Origin: Rhizobiales bacterium UBA3584 | GTDB taxonomy: Bacteria > Pseudomonadota > Alphaproteobacteria > Rhizobiales > Devosiaceae | DNA: 64,000 nt | Direction: 5' to 3' | Assembly: GCA_002375765.1 (NCBI GenBank) | Contig: DFMV01000045.1 | Span: 1 to 64,000, forward strand | Part shown: piece after piece, positions 39,853-49,131 of the stretch | How the letters are laid out: every line of letters begins with the position of its first letter | Numbering within the stretch: position 1 is the stretch's first letter | Program-made: the position numbers and the translations under genes | Notes under the pieces: model-generated | Seen by the model: only the letters and a program-made list of their open reading frames with translations | Told to the model about the DNA's origin: nothing | Database searches by the model: none

Positions 39853-40449
39853 CTACAACACGCCCTTGGTCGAGGGCACCTGATCGGCCGCGCGGGGGTC
39901 GATTTCAACCGCCTGACGCAGCGCGCGCGCCAAAGCCTTGAACAGGCTTTCGGCGATATGGTGGTTGTTGTCGCCATAATGGTTTTCGGCGTGCAGCGTG
40001 ATGCCGGCATTGATCGCAATGGCCTGGAAAAATTCGCGCACCAGTTCGGTATCGAACGTGCCGATCTTGGGCGAAGTGAACTCCACCCGCCAGACAAGGA
40101 ACGCGCGGCCGGACACATCGAGCGCCACGGTCGATTTGGTGCCGTCCATGACCAGATCGCACGCGCCATAGCGCATGATGCCCTTCTTGTCGCCCAGTGC
40201 TTCTTTAAACGCCTGGCCGATGGCAATGCCGACGTCTTCAACGGTGTGATGATCGTCGATGTGCAGATCGCCCCTGGCGTGGATCGCCATGTCGATCAGA
40301 GAATGGCGCGAAAGCTGGTCGAGCATGTGATCGAAAAAGCCGATCCCGGTTTCGATCTGCCGCACGCCATTGCCATCGAGGTCGACGGCCACGGCGATCT
40401 CGGTCTCGTTGGTCTTGCGATCGAGCTTTGCCTTGCGCATTGGGTTCAT
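39853..40449 (-). CDS. hisB: imidazoleglycerol-phosphate dehydratase
   Basis: A 198-residue Mn-dependent dehydratase with the two duplicated His motifs: [12 protein letters not shown] and [16 protein letters not shown], and later [24 protein letters not shown]. It is monofunctional, without the phosphatase domain found in enterobacteria. First gene of the his cluster (hisB, DUF2628, hisH, SnoaL-like, hisA, hisF, hisE, coaA), divergent from hslV. Confidence 0.96.
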   Translation of the reverse strand: MNPMRKAKLDRKTNETEIAVAVDLDGNGVRQIETGIGFFDHMLDQLSRHSLIDMAIHARGDLHIDDHHTVEDVGIAIGQAFKEALGDKKGIMRYGACDLVMDGTKSTVALDVSGRAFLVWRVEFTSPKIGTFDTELVREFFQAIAINAGITLHAENHYGDNNHHIAESLFKALARALRQAVEIDPRAADQVPSTKGVL

Positions 40450-40480
40450 CCCCTTGGAAACTCGGGCCTTGCATTAACAG

Positions 40481-40510
40481 CTTGAAGGGCGCCGGGAAAG
40501 CCCGGCATGG
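40481..40510 (+). promoter_or_regulatory. possible RpoH promoter of hslVU
   Basis: CTTGAA at 40481-40486 followed after 16 bp by CGGCATGG. The -35 box is perfect for sigma-32, but the -10 is weak. HslVU being heat-inducible supports the call. Confidence 0.35.
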
Positions 40511-40592
40511 TGCCTTCGCATTGCATTTAGCCCAGCCAATCCTAAATAAAGGCCAACACGCGTTTTTTTGTAAGAGGCATTTCGAGTTTCAC

Positions 40593-41120
40593 ATGACGAC
40601 AATCGTTTCAATACGCAAGGGCAATCAGGTCGTGGTGGCGGGTGACGGACAGGTCTCGCTCGGCCAGACCGTCATGAAGCACTCGGCCAAGAAAGTGCGC
40701 CGGTTGGCAGGCGGTTCGGTGATTGCCGGATTTGCCGGGGCCACAGCCGACGCCTTCACCCTTTCCGAGCGGCTCGAGGCCAAGCTCGAGCAATATCCCG
40801 GGCAATTGATGCGCGCCTGCGTGGAGCTGGCCAAGGACTGGCGCACCGACCGATATCTGCGCCGGCTCGAAGCCATGATGATCGTTGTCGATAAATCCGA
40901 TTCGCTGATCCTGACCGGAACGGGGGATGTCTTGTCTCCCGAGGACGGGATCGCCGCCATTGGCTCGGGCGGCAATTATGCCCTTGCCGCAGCCCGCGCC
41001 CTGGTTGACAGCGACAAGAGCGCCGAGGAGATTGCCCGCAAATCCATGGCCATCGCTGCCGACATCTGCGTTTATACCAATGCTGATGTGACCGTCGAAA
41101 CGCTCGAGCTTGACTCTTGA
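40593..41120 (+). CDS. hslV: ATP-dependent protease subunit HslV
   Basis: The proteolytic subunit of the HslVU (ClpQY) protease. The 175 residues start [38 protein letters not shown]; Thr2 becomes the N-terminal nucleophile after Met removal. The start is ATG 40593; the open frame upstream lacks homology and would bury the catalytic Thr. Separated from hslU by a GNAT gene, with overlaps at both joints, so all three form one operon. Confidence 0.96.
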   Translation: MTTIVSIRKGNQVVVAGDGQVSLGQTVMKHSAKKVRRLAGGSVIAGFAGATADAFTLSERLEAKLEQYPGQLMRACVELAKDWRTDRYLRRLEAMMIVVDKSDSLILTGTGDVLSPEDGIAAIGSGGNYALAAARALVDSDKSAEEIARKSMAIAADICVYTNADVTVETLELDS

Positions 41121-41623
41121 GCTTTTCGATCCGCCAGATTGGACCTGATGAGGCCGAGGCCTATCGGACCATAAGGCTGATCGCGCTGGACGGTGATCCG
41201 GGATCGTTTGCCTCCGATGCCGAAACCGAAAGGGCGCGGCCCATCGAATGGTACGCCCAAGGCACAAGGGATGCCGCCATTTTCGTGGCGTTCGCGGACG
41301 ACCAACCGGTGGGAATGGCGGGCCTGTTCGTATCCGATCGGCCCAAGACCGGCCATATCGGCACGATTTTCGGGCTCTATGTTCGCCCCGAATACCGACG
41401 CAGCGGGACAGCAGCGGCGCTGATGGACGCCATCATCGCTTACGCCAGGACGGTGGTTCGGCAGGTCCATCTGGGCGTGGCCGTGGACAATTGCGCAGCC
41501 CTGAAACTCTATCATCGGTTCGGGTTCCAGACCTATGGCACCGAGCCGCGCGCCCTTCATGTCGATGGGCGCTTCATCGACGAGCACCTGATGGTGCGGT
41601 TTCTGGATAAAGAAGACAGATAA
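41117..41623 (+). CDS. GNAT-family N-acetyltransferase between hslV and hslU
   Basis: A 168-residue acetyltransferase with motif [25 protein letters not shown] and [13 protein letters not shown]. It starts with TTG overlapping the hslV stop (TTGA) and ends in TAATG overlapping the hslU start. This insertion of a GNAT gene between the protease subunits is common in Hyphomicrobiales. The substrate is unknown. Confidence 0.9.
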   Translation: MSFSIRQIGPDEAEAYRTIRLIALDGDPGSFASDAETERARPIEWYAQGTRDAAIFVAFADDQPVGMAGLFVSDRPKTGHIGTIFGLYVRPEYRRSGTAAALMDAIIAYARTVVRQVHLGVAVDNCAALKLYHRFGFQTYGTEPRALHVDGRFIDEHLMVRFLDKEDR

Positions 41624-42933
41624 TGACCGACAGAAGTTTTTCCCCCCGCGAGATCGTTTCCGAGCTTGACCGCTATATCGTCGGGCAATCGGACGCCAAG
41701 CGTGCCGTGGCCATTGCTCTGCGCAACCGCTGGCGCCGCCAGCAATTGCCCGAGGATATCCGCCGCGAGGTAAGCCCCAAGAACATCCTGATGATCGGGC
41801 CAACCGGCGTGGGCAAGACCGAAATTTCACGTCGCCTTGCGCGACTGGCCCAAGCGCCGTTCGTCAAGGTCGAAGCCACCAAATTCACCGAGGTGGGTTA
41901 TGTCGGCCGTGACGTCGAACAGATGATCCGCGACCTGGTCGAAGCCGGTATCGTGATTCTGAAAGACCGGAAGCGCGCCGAGGTGAAGGCCAAGGCTCAT
42001 CTCAATGCCGAGGAGCGGGTGATCGACGCACTGGTGGGGCAATCGGCGACCCCCTCGACGCGCGAGGCGTTCCGCAAAAAGCTGCGCGACAACGAACTCG
42101 ACGACAAGGAAATCGAGATCGAGGTGCCAGCCACTTCGGGCATGCCGATGTTCGATATTCCCGGAATGCCGGGCGCCGGGGCGGGGATGATCAACCTCTC
42201 GGACATGTTCGGCAAGGCGTTTGGCGGCAAGACGCAGAAGCGCAGCGTCAAGGTCAAGGACAGCTATGAAATTCTCATCAATCAGGAGGCCGACAAGCTG
42301 CTCGATCAGGACAAGATCAATGTCGAGGCGATCGAGCTGGTGGAAAATCACGGCATCGTCTTTATCGACGAGATCGACAAGGTTGCCGCCAAGGAAGGCG
42401 GGGTAACCGGTGGCCCGAGCCGCGAAGGCGTGCAGCGCGATCTGTTGCCACTGATCGAGGGCACCACGGTTTCCACCAAATACGGACCGGTCAACACCGA
42501 CCATATCCTGTTTATCGCCTCGGGTGCCTTCCACGTCTCAAAGCCGTCCGATCTTCTGCCCGAACTTCAGGGCCGGTTGCCCATCCGGGTGGAATTGCGG
42601 GCTTTGACGCGCGAGGATTTCATCAAGATCCTTTCGGACACTGAATATTCCCTGATCCGGCAATACGTGGCGCTGATGGGCACCGAAGGGGTGACGCTCG
42701 AATTTACGCCCGATGCCATCGAGGAAGTCGCCACTGTCGCGGTGTCGGTCAATTCGAGCGTCGAGAATATCGGCGCGCGACGCCTGCAAACGGTGCTCGA
42801 AAAGCTGGTCGAGGACATTTCGTTCGAAGCGCCAGACAAGGCTGGAACGACGCTGACCATCGATGGCAATCGTGTGCGGGAAACCGTGGGCAAGATGGCC
42901 GGCGATACCGATCTGTCACGCTACATTCTTTAG
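41623..42933 (+). CDS. hslU: ATP-dependent protease ATPase subunit HslU
   Basis: A 436-residue AAA+ unfoldase partner of HslV. Walker A is [11 protein letters not shown], Walker B is [11 protein letters not shown], and the insertion (I) domain lies between (residues ~110-220). The C-terminus ends DLSRYIL, the tail that docks into HslV. Converges on the DUF6644 gene, the stops overlapping by 4 bp. Confidence 0.97.
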   Translation: MTDRSFSPREIVSELDRYIVGQSDAKRAVAIALRNRWRRQQLPEDIRREVSPKNILMIGPTGVGKTEISRRLARLAQAPFVKVEATKFTEVGYVGRDVEQMIRDLVEAGIVILKDRKRAEVKAKAHLNAEERVIDALVGQSATPSTREAFRKKLRDNELDDKEIEIEVPATSGMPMFDIPGMPGAGAGMINLSDMFGKAFGGKTQKRSVKVKDSYEILINQEADKLLDQDKINVEAIELVENHGIVFIDEIDKVAAKEGGVTGGPSREGVQRDLLPLIEGTTVSTKYGPVNTDHILFIASGAFHVSKPSDLLPELQGRLPIRVELRALTREDFIKILSDTEYSLIRQYVALMGTEGVTLEFTPDAIEEVATVAVSVNSSVENIGARRLQTVLEKLVEDISFEAPDKAGTTLTIDGNRVRETVGKMAGDTDLSRYIL

Positions 42934-43388
42934 CTGCCACCGAAAAACGCAATGGCGCGACCGGCGAACACAGCCAGGATCCAGAACAGGATCGAGGCTG
43001 CCGCCAAAAGCCGCGTCGTCGCGCTCTCGGGCGCCAGAAGCTTCCGGCCCAGAACGAAAACACCGGCATTGGCGAGCACCAGCCCGATCAGGCCCAGCTT
43101 GGTGAGAAATACCGGATTGCCCGCATATTGGGATGGCCGGACGGAAAACAGCAGGGCGCCGGTTGTCACCGCGACGCCGAGCGCTCCAATAGCCACAGGA
43201 CGCAACACGGCGATGGCCGCTCCGAGCGGGACCCGGCGTCCGGCGCCCAGCACGCGGGGATCCATGAGCAGCGCGCTGGTCACCAGCATGCCGAGCGAAA
43301 GGATATGGAGCCCATTGACGATCGGATAGGCGAAAATATCGCGCCGCAGATAGTTGGCCAGCGCGAGATTTTCGATTGCCTCGAGCAT
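42930..43388 (-). CDS. DUF6644-like membrane protein
   Basis: A 152-residue protein with about four hydrophobic helices ([87 protein letters not shown]). Histidine in HILSLGML could bind a metal or heme, as in other four-helix membrane cytochromes. I assign DUF6644 from pattern memory. ATG 43388 is chosen so that it follows the DUF6152 gene by 7 bp, suggesting the two proteins work together. Confidence 0.65.
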   Translation of the reverse strand: MLEAIENLALANYLRRDIFAYPIVNGLHILSLGMLVTSALLMDPRVLGAGRRVPLGAAIAVLRPVAIGALGVAVTTGALLFSVRPSQYAGNPVFLTKLGLIGLVLANAGVFVLGRKLLAPESATTRLLAAASILFWILAVFAGRAIAFFGGS

Positions 43389-43395
43389 ATCGTGC

Positions 43396-43788
43396 TTACT
43401 GGTCGAGCTCGGCGGCGAATTGGGGATAAACGTCGTAAGTCGCATCGCCGATCATAAGCCGGACGGCTTTCATGCGGTATTCGGCCTCATCGGTGGACCG
43501 GTGGCCATGGGCGACAACTGTGTCGCCAATCGCCACCACCGTCTCGTCGAAGCCCGACGCCAGGGTCCGCCCGACAGGGGCCAGTTCGACTGTCCAGTCA
43601 GTCTCGCCATCGTTGAGAGTGAGGGTAGGGTGCGGTTGGCCGATATAGAGATCGGTCAATGTCCCTTCGAGCTCGAAAAACTCTTCGCTTGTCCAGCCCC
43701 AGCCATGATGGGCGAAAGCGGGAAGGGCAACACAGACCGACAGGGCCGTACCAAGGGCAAAAAGCGTGCGGCGTGAAACAATCGACAT
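43396..43788 (-). CDS. DUF6152-like exported protein
   Basis: A 130-residue secreted protein. The N-terminus SRRTLFALGTALSVCVALPAFA is a signal peptide with a twin-arginine look, cleaved before HHGWGWTSEEFFELEGTL. HHGW and the acidic strand after it are the hallmark of DUF6152. The mature domain looks like a small OB-type beta barrel that might bind metal through its N-terminal histidines. Paired with the four-helix membrane protein downstream. Confidence 0.7.
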   Translation of the reverse strand: MSIVSRRTLFALGTALSVCVALPAFAHHGWGWTSEEFFELEGTLTDLYIGQPHPTLTLNDGETDWTVELAPVGRTLASGFDETVVAIGDTVVAHGHRSTDEAEYRMKAVRLMIGDATYDVYPQFAAELDQ

Positions 43789-43880
43789 GGCGGAACACCC
43801 CTTGAACGCGAGCAGGCCTGAAACTGTGCAGCGACAATGTGGCACAGGCAAGGACGCCGGACTCCGACACATCCTCAGGG

Positions 43881-44252
43881 TCAGGGCTTGCTGCGGACTG
43901 CGCGGCGCATCACTTCGTCGCGCACTGCCTTCATGTCCTCAGGGGTCAGACGGGCGATCTCCCGGCCCAGCACATTGGTCAATTCGGTTGCCTCGGGTGC
44001 CATGCCGGACGTGTCGATGGTCATTTTGGGGTCTGAAATCTCGGCCAGGCGCTGGATTTCCTCGGCTTCGTCCCAGATGACGTTGAAATAGGCGATGATG
44101 CGCTGCACCATGAACCATGTGGGCTTGCCGCGCTTGCCGTGCTCAAGCGCCGAGAGATAGGCGCTCGACACGTTGAGGGCCTTGGCCATGTCTTTGAGCG
44201 CAATGGAACGTTCGGCACGCAGCTTGCGCAATTTGGCGCCAAGCGGGGTCAC
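43881..44252 (-). CDS. XRE-family transcriptional regulator
   Basis: A 123-residue protein with an N-terminal HTH (residues 5-60, KLRKLRAERSIALKDMAKALNVSSAYLSALEHGKRG). The C-terminal half is helical with ATELTNVLGREIARLTPEDMKAVRDEVM, of unknown function. ATG overlaps the Smr stop (ATGA), so both are expressed together. The target is not known. Confidence 0.87.
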   Translation of the reverse strand: MTPLGAKLRKLRAERSIALKDMAKALNVSSAYLSALEHGKRGKPTWFMVQRIIAYFNVIWDEAEEIQRLAEISDPKMTIDTSGMAPEATELTNVLGREIARLTPEDMKAVRDEVMRRAVRSKP

Positions 44253-44860
44253 ATCTGCCTCCTGCGTTTGAGCCGGACATAGAGCGCGCCACCACCGCCA
44301 TGGCTTTGATGGGCAGGATCGATGCCCGCCACCATAGGGGCCAGATTTGTCGCATTGAGCCAGAGCGGCACCATTTCGCGCAGCACGCCCTTTTGCTCGA
44401 GCTGCAGGTAGCCGGTCTTTTTGATCCCCTTGCCGGTTATGACCAGAACCGTCCGGTCTCCACGCGCCGCACGGGCGGGGATGAACCTTTCAAGCGCCAG
44501 GCGCGCCTGGTCCTGGGTCATGCCATGCAGATCAAGAGTTGCATCGATCGGTTCATGCCCGCGCGCCAGCCGGCGCTTGAGATTGGGCTCGATCGATTTT
44601 TCCGATGCGGGAATCTTCGAAGCAGCGATCATCGGCTGGACCGAGGGCAGGGGCGGACGCGCAAAGCGGGGCGATGTATCGCGCGGTTTACCAGAATCGG
44701 GTTCCTCGCCGGCCCTCTCGAGCGCTTCGAGCAGGGCCTTGGGGTCGGAACTCTTGCGGCGCAAGAGAGGATCGACGGTGTTGCCCACCGCATTCCAGAG
44801 ATGCCAGTCACGCACCGGCCCGGGCTTTTTGGAGCGAGGACCGGGCGGTTTGCGCGCCAT
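44249..44860 (-). CDS. Smr/MutS2-domain protein
   Basis: A 203-residue protein with a basic, probably disordered N-terminal half (MARKPPGPRSKKPGP and later PRFARPPLP) and a C-terminal Smr domain. LDLHGMTQDQARLALERF and ITGKGIKKTG are the two Smr signatures; the domain has nuclease or nucleic-acid-binding activity in relatives. The start is ATG 44860, 20 bp after the Tim44-like gene. Confidence 0.9.
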   Translation of the reverse strand: MARKPPGPRSKKPGPVRDWHLWNAVGNTVDPLLRRKSSDPKALLEALERAGEEPDSGKPRDTSPRFARPPLPSVQPMIAASKIPASEKSIEPNLKRRLARGHEPIDATLDLHGMTQDQARLALERFIPARAARGDRTVLVITGKGIKKTGYLQLEQKGVLREMVPLWLNATNLAPMVAGIDPAHQSHGGGGALYVRLKRRRQM

Positions 44861-44880
44861 GGCGGACCGGCCTTTCGGCT

Positions 44881-45597
44881 CTATTCGAGATCGTTGGTCG
44901 CGACCAGCTTCCAGTTGGGGTCGCGCGAGCGCGTGTTGCGCATGAAGGTCCATTCGTCGGCGATTGCCACGACCTGGCCCGGCGTGCCCTCGACAATTTC
45001 GCCCTCGCGATCCTTGGTGATCGAGACCACTTCGGCATCGATTCTGAGGGTCACGACCGCGTTGCGCTTGTCGAGTTCGGCTTCGACAAATTCGATATTG
45101 GAGAGGCCCACAAAGGTGAAATCGACGGTATGACCGGCCGCTTCGCGCTCGGTTATCGCGGTGTCGAAGCTGTCGTAAACATCCTTGTCGAGCAGCATTT
45201 TGAGGGTCTTGCGGTCGCCAGAGGCGTAGGCCGAGACGATCATCTCGTAGGCTGATTTGGCGCCTTCGAGGAACTGCTTGGGCGAGAAAGCCGGATCAGC
45301 CGCCACGATGGCGCGCAGGCCGTTTTCGATTTCGGGCTTGCCGCCCCCCAGTTTTTCGATCTCGGCTTCAAGCTTGCGCTGCTGGCGTTCGGCTTCCTCT
45401 GCGTCCTGAGGATTGCGGCGCGGCATCGGAACCACCGTGTCGTCATTGTCCGATTTGGTGCGCGAGATCGAGTCGTAACGCGCCGAGGGTGGCCGCTCGT
45501 TGCCCGTACGGGTGCCCAGAACCGAGCGCAGACGCAGGAGCACCACGATGGCCACCACGATGACGATAAGGGTGGGAAAGTCGAGAAATTCGCCCAT
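44881..45597 (-). CDS. Tim44-like domain protein
   Basis: A 238-residue protein with one N-terminal membrane helix (FPTLIVIVVAIVVLLRLRSVLG), a charged linker (EEAERQQRKLEAEIEKLGGG) and a Tim44-like C-terminal domain. The domain is related to the mitochondrial import factor; in alphaproteobacteria it (TimA) is linked to membrane-associated protein traffic, without proven function. The start is ATG 45597. Divergent from fxsA and secB, also export-related. Confidence 0.88.
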   Translation of the reverse strand: MGEFLDFPTLIVIVVAIVVLLRLRSVLGTRTGNERPPSARYDSISRTKSDNDDTVVPMPRRNPQDAEEAERQQRKLEAEIEKLGGGKPEIENGLRAIVAADPAFSPKQFLEGAKSAYEMIVSAYASGDRKTLKMLLDKDVYDSFDTAITEREAAGHTVDFTFVGLSNIEFVEAELDKRNAVVTLRIDAEVVSITKDREGEIVEGTPGQVVAIADEWTFMRNTRSRDPNWKLVATNDLE

Positions 45598-45773
45598 GAG
45601 TGAAATTCTGGCTCCAAAATGAATGGTTCTGTCCACCACCCGATCCGTGACACGTATGGTCAAGCGCGGATTCCTGGCGGTTCGCAATCTGGTTGTCGTG
45701 ACCTATATATATGCAAACGCGCCCTGCAAACCAGTTTGCAGTGGCATTATTGTGATCGAGAGGTTTGGCCGAC

Positions 45774-46253
45774 ATGGTGTTGCGTGCCGGCGGGCCTTCT
45801 CAAACGAGCAGGAGATCGCTCCGCGTGGGACGTTTCATTCTTCTTGGATTTTTGCTGTTGCCGTTTCTCGAGATCGCCGGATTCATCTGGGTGGGGGGAC
45901 AGATCGGTATCCTTTCGACCCTCGGCGCCATTGTCCTGACGGCGGTGGCCGGTATCTTCATTGTGCGCTGGCAGGGGCTGGGCATGGTGATGGACAGCAG
46001 GGCCATGATGGCGCGGGGTGAAATGCCCCAACGCCAGTTCGCCGAAATGATGATGATCGCCGCGGCCGGCCTGTTTCTGCTGATTCCGGGTTTCATCACC
46101 GACGCCGTCGGATTCGCGCTGCTCATTCCGCCTGTCCGGCACTGGCTTTACGGGCTGATGAGCCGGAACATGGTGGTGGTGACCACCTATAGGCCCTCCC
46201 AACCTGGCCCGGCATACAAATCGATCGAGCTTGACGACGACGACTACCGCTAA
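45774..46253 (+). CDS. fxsA: FxsA family membrane protein
   Basis: A 159-residue inner membrane protein with three hydrophobic segments (RFILLGFLLLPFLEIAGFIWVG, TLGAIVLTAVAGIFIVRW, MIAAAGLFLLIPGFITDAVGFALL), the FxsA topology. In E. coli its overexpression counteracts F exclusion of phage T7. The normal role is unknown. I choose ATG 45774, with GAGAGG upstream; a TTG 9 nt earlier is too near it. Confidence 0.88.
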   Translation: MVLRAGGPSQTSRRSLRVGRFILLGFLLLPFLEIAGFIWVGGQIGILSTLGAIVLTAVAGIFIVRWQGLGMVMDSRAMMARGEMPQRQFAEMMMIAAAGLFLLIPGFITDAVGFALLIPPVRHWLYGLMSRNMVVVTTYRPSQPGPAYKSIELDDDDYR

Positions 46254-46304
46254 GCCGTTTTGCGCTCCTTTGCGCCAAACCTTGTGAGCAGCACGCAAAA
46301 GTGC

Positions 46305-46350
46305 TAGCCAGACCGCGAAATTTGCGGTCCTTGCCGGGCCGCTCTGGCTA
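46305..46350 (+). promoter_or_regulatory. nested stem-loop in the secB leader
   Basis: TAGCCA (46305-46310) pairs with TGGCTA (46345-46350), enclosing GACCGC (46311-46316) and GCGGTC (46324-46329). The structure ends 25 nt before the secB ATG. It could be a terminator without T run for fxsA or a control element for secB. Confidence 0.4.
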
Positions 46351-46375
46351 ACCAGAGATAGGGACATATTGGCCA

Positions 46376-46906
46376 ATGGCTGAAGACAACACAAACAACG
46401 ACGCGGCCGCCTCCAGCCCGGAAGGAACTGCACCCGCTTTCGGCATCGTGGGACAGTATGTGCGCGACCTGAGCTTTGAAAACCCCAACGCACCGGCCTC
46501 TCTGGTGCCTGGTCAGGTCAATCCCGGCTCCAACGTCAACATTAACGTTCAGGTCAAAAAGCAGGGCGACGATGTCTATGCGGTGGAAATCGGCCTTAAC
46601 GTCAAGACCGAACGCGAAGGTACAGTGCTCTATGCGGTCGAGTTGGTCTATGGCGGTCTTTTCCGCACCCGCAACATTCCGGAAAACCAGCTCGGCGCCC
46701 TCTTGATGGTGGAAGCGCCGCGGCTGATTTTCCCCTTCGCGCGCCAGGTGCTCGGCTCGACCATTCAGTCAGGCGGTTTTCCGCCGCTGCTGCTTGAGCC
46801 GGTCGACTTTCTGGCCCTTTATCGCCGCAACCTTGCGGCCGCGGCCGAAAAGAACAAGACCGAAGGCACAGCCAACGCCACCGAAGTCAAGCCGACGGTC
46901 AATTGA
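46376..46906 (+). CDS. secB: protein-export chaperone SecB
   Basis: A 176-residue tetrameric chaperone that holds preproteins unfolded for SecA. GQYVRDLSFENPNAP at residues ~26-40 and FPFARQVLGSTIQSGGFPPLLLEPVDF are typical. The acidic extension at the C-terminus is usual for alphaproteobacteria. Lies near the origin with dnaQ, as in Caulobacter. Confidence 0.97.
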   Translation: MAEDNTNNDAAASSPEGTAPAFGIVGQYVRDLSFENPNAPASLVPGQVNPGSNVNINVQVKKQGDDVYAVEIGLNVKTEREGTVLYAVELVYGGLFRTRNIPENQLGALLMVEAPRLIFPFARQVLGSTIQSGGFPPLLLEPVDFLALYRRNLAAAAEKNKTEGTANATEVKPTVN

Positions 46907-46927
46907 CCATCCCGGCAGCCCAAACGG

Positions 46928-46955
46928 AAAAGCCCCGGTTCTCCGGGGCTTTTTT
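46928..46955. terminator. intrinsic terminator between secB and dnaQ
   Basis: An 11-bp stem AAAAGCCCCGG / CCGGGGCTTTT with a TTCT loop and a T run. It can serve both convergent genes. Confidence 0.9.
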
Positions 46956-46978
46956 ATTTCTCGGCAGTCGGCAGGGGC

Positions 46979-47695
46979 TTATTCCGCTTCGATTTCCAGC
47001 GTCTCGTATTTCAGCCAAAGCGCTGTTTCGCCCATCTGGGCGATAAAGCCGGCATGGGCCCGTTTTTCCTGCGCCGCCAGGCGAGGCGGCAGGGGCGTTG
47101 GGCGCGAGCGAGCGGGGGGCCGGGTTCCGGTACCCCGGATGGAAATTTCGGCCTCGGCGGATAGCGCCAGCGCCACCTGACGGCCGCCGATCAACTCAAG
47201 ATAGACTTCGGCCAGAATTTCACTGTCAAGCAGCGCGCCGTGCAGCGCCCGACGGGAATTGTCTATGCCGTAATGCTTGCAGAGCGCGTCGAGGCTGACG
47301 CGGGCGCCGGGGTGAATCTTGCGGGCCAGCATGACGGTGTCAATGACACCGTTTGTGAGGCGCGGGCGCCCTGTCCATTCGAGCTCGGCGTTCAAGAACC
47401 CCATGTCGAAGGGCGCGTTGTGAATGATCAGGGTGTCATCGCCGATAAATTCGGCAAAGTCGTTGGCCACTTCGGCGAATTTGGGCTTGTCGCGCAAGAA
47501 TTCTTCCGACAGCCCGTGCACGCGAAACGCCTCTTCGGGCATGTCGCGTTCGGGATTGATATAAACGTGATAGTGGCGCCCGGTCGGGATGTGATTGATC
47601 AGCTCGACGCAGCCGATTTCCACCAGCCTGTCGCCATTTGCCGCTGAAAGCCCCGTGGTTTCGGTGTCGAGAACGATTTCGCGCAAAAGACTCAT
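46979..47695 (-). CDS. dnaQ: DNA polymerase III epsilon subunit (3'-5' proofreading)
   Basis: A 238-residue DEDDh exonuclease. The metal ligands are VLDTETTGL (Asp-x-Glu), NAPFDMGFL and HGALLDSEILAEVYLEL (His and Asp). A C-terminal extension should bind the alpha subunit. ATG overlaps the coaE stop (ATGA), continuing the maf-aroE-coaE-dnaQ run, the classic alphaproteobacterial order beside the origin. Confidence 0.96.
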   Translation of the reverse strand: MSLLREIVLDTETTGLSAANGDRLVEIGCVELINHIPTGRHYHVYINPERDMPEEAFRVHGLSEEFLRDKPKFAEVANDFAEFIGDDTLIIHNAPFDMGFLNAELEWTGRPRLTNGVIDTVMLARKIHPGARVSLDALCKHYGIDNSRRALHGALLDSEILAEVYLELIGGRQVALALSAEAEISIRGTGTRPPARSRPTPLPPRLAAQEKRAHAGFIAQMGETALWLKYETLEIEAE

Positions 47696-48285
47696 TGCGC
47701 GGCCTCTTTGCGCAGCGCCTCGATCACGGCATCGGTGCGGGCCATCGTATCGTCCATGGTACCTGAAGTGTCGATCGTGTAATCGGCCCGTGCCCGCTTT
47801 TCATCCTGGGTCAGTTGACGCGACAAGATGAAATCGAGCTTTTCATTGCTCATTCCCGGTCGGGCCAGAACCCGCTGGCGCTGGATTTGCGGATCGCAAT
47901 AGGTGGTAACGGCCTTGTCGATGGAATATTTGGCCCCGGTTTCAAAAAACAACGGGATCTCCACGATCGCCAATCGGTTGCCTTCCGCTTCGGCCTTGTC
48001 CATAAAATCAATCGCCTTTTCGCGCACGAGAGGATGGATCACCTCCTCGAGCTCGGATATCCGCTCGGGCTCTGCCGCAATTGCCGCACTTAAGGCTTTG
48101 CGATCGACAACGCCCTGGCTCACCGTACCGGGAAAAAGTGTTTCAACAAGAGCGGCGGCCTCCCCGGCATAGAGCTCGTGCACGGCCTCGTCAGCCGAAT
48201 AGGTGGGGAAACCGAGCTCGGCAAAGCGCGCGAGCACCGTCGATTTTCCAGTGGCGATGGAACCGGTGAGCACAACGCGCAGCAT
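47692..48285 (-). CDS. coaE: dephospho-CoA kinase
   Basis: Last step of coenzyme A synthesis. A 197-residue P-loop kinase with GSIATGKST, SADEAVHELY and VEIPLFFETGAKYSIDKAV. Conserved between aroE and dnaQ. 18 bp separate it from aroE. Confidence 0.96.
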   Translation of the reverse strand: MLRVVLTGSIATGKSTVLARFAELGFPTYSADEAVHELYAGEAAALVETLFPGTVSQGVVDRKALSAAIAAEPERISELEEVIHPLVREKAIDFMDKAEAEGNRLAIVEIPLFFETGAKYSIDKAVTTYCDPQIQRQRVLARPGMSNEKLDFILSRQLTQDEKRARADYTIDTSGTMDDTMARTDAVIEALRKEAAQ

Positions 48286-48303
48286 ATTTCCCTCGAATAC
48301 TCG

Positions 48304-49131
48304 TTACTGCCCAAGCGCGGCCAGAACGCGGTTTCTGAGCCCTTCGGTGACGGCAGGCTCGACGCCAAACCATGCCTTAAAGCCCGGCACTGCCTGATAG
48401 AGCAACATACCCAGCCCGTCCACAATGGCAAACCCCTCGGCGCGCGCCTGGGCCAGAAGCGGGGTAATGAGCGGTGTATAAACGATGTCGGTGACCACAG
48501 CTCCCGGCGCGAGGCGCGACAGCTCGAGCCCTTCGAACCGCGTGCCTTTCATACCGACCGAGCTTGTGTTGACCAGAAGACCCGATCCCTCCGTCCGCGA
48601 GGCCATATCGTGCAGAGCGCCAGGCACAATCGTGGGGCCGAATTCGGCGGCCAAAGCCTCGGCCCGCTCCAGCGTCCGGTTTATGAGATCGATGCGCGGT
48701 ACGCCTCTGTCGATCAGCCCGGCCAGAATTGCCCGCGATGCCCCGCCCGCGCCAATAACGAGTGCGGATTCTAGTCCCTTGTCCCAACCGGGGGAGGCGG
48801 CATCGAGATTGGCAAGGAACCCCACATAATCGGTGTTGGAGCCCGATATCGTGCCGTTATCGACCACCAGCGTGTTGACCGCGCCGATCTTTGCGGCCAG
48901 CGGGTCGATCTCCTCGATCAGGCCCATCACCTCTTCCTTGTGCGGAATGGTGACATTGCCGCCCACGAACGCGCCATCGCGCAGTCGGGCAACGAACGCA
49001 GCCAGATCGTCCGGCGCGACGTCTATCGCCTCATAGCTTGCATCAAGCTCGTGCTCGGCAATCCAGCTTTGGTGGATCAGCGGCGATTTGGAATGGGCGA
49101 TCGGGTGTCCGATGACGAAGGCTTTTTTCAT
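48304..49131 (-). CDS. aroE: shikimate dehydrogenase (NADP+)
   Basis: Reduces 3-dehydroshikimate in the aromatic amino acid pathway. A 275-residue enzyme with VIGHPIAHSKSPLIHQSWI, GGNVTIPHKEEVM (catalytic Lys), GSNTDYVGFL and the nucleotide motif VIGAGGASRAI. ATG overlaps the maf stop (ATGA). Confidence 0.96.
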   Translation of the reverse strand: MKKAFVIGHPIAHSKSPLIHQSWIAEHELDASYEAIDVAPDDLAAFVARLRDGAFVGGNVTIPHKEEVMGLIEEIDPLAAKIGAVNTLVVDNGTISGSNTDYVGFLANLDAASPGWDKGLESALVIGAGGASRAILAGLIDRGVPRIDLINRTLERAEALAAEFGPTIVPGALHDMASRTEGSGLLVNTSSVGMKGTRFEGLELSRLAPGAVVTDIVYTPLITPLLAQARAEGFAIVDGLGMLLYQAVPGFKAWFGVEPAVTEGLRNRVLAALGQ

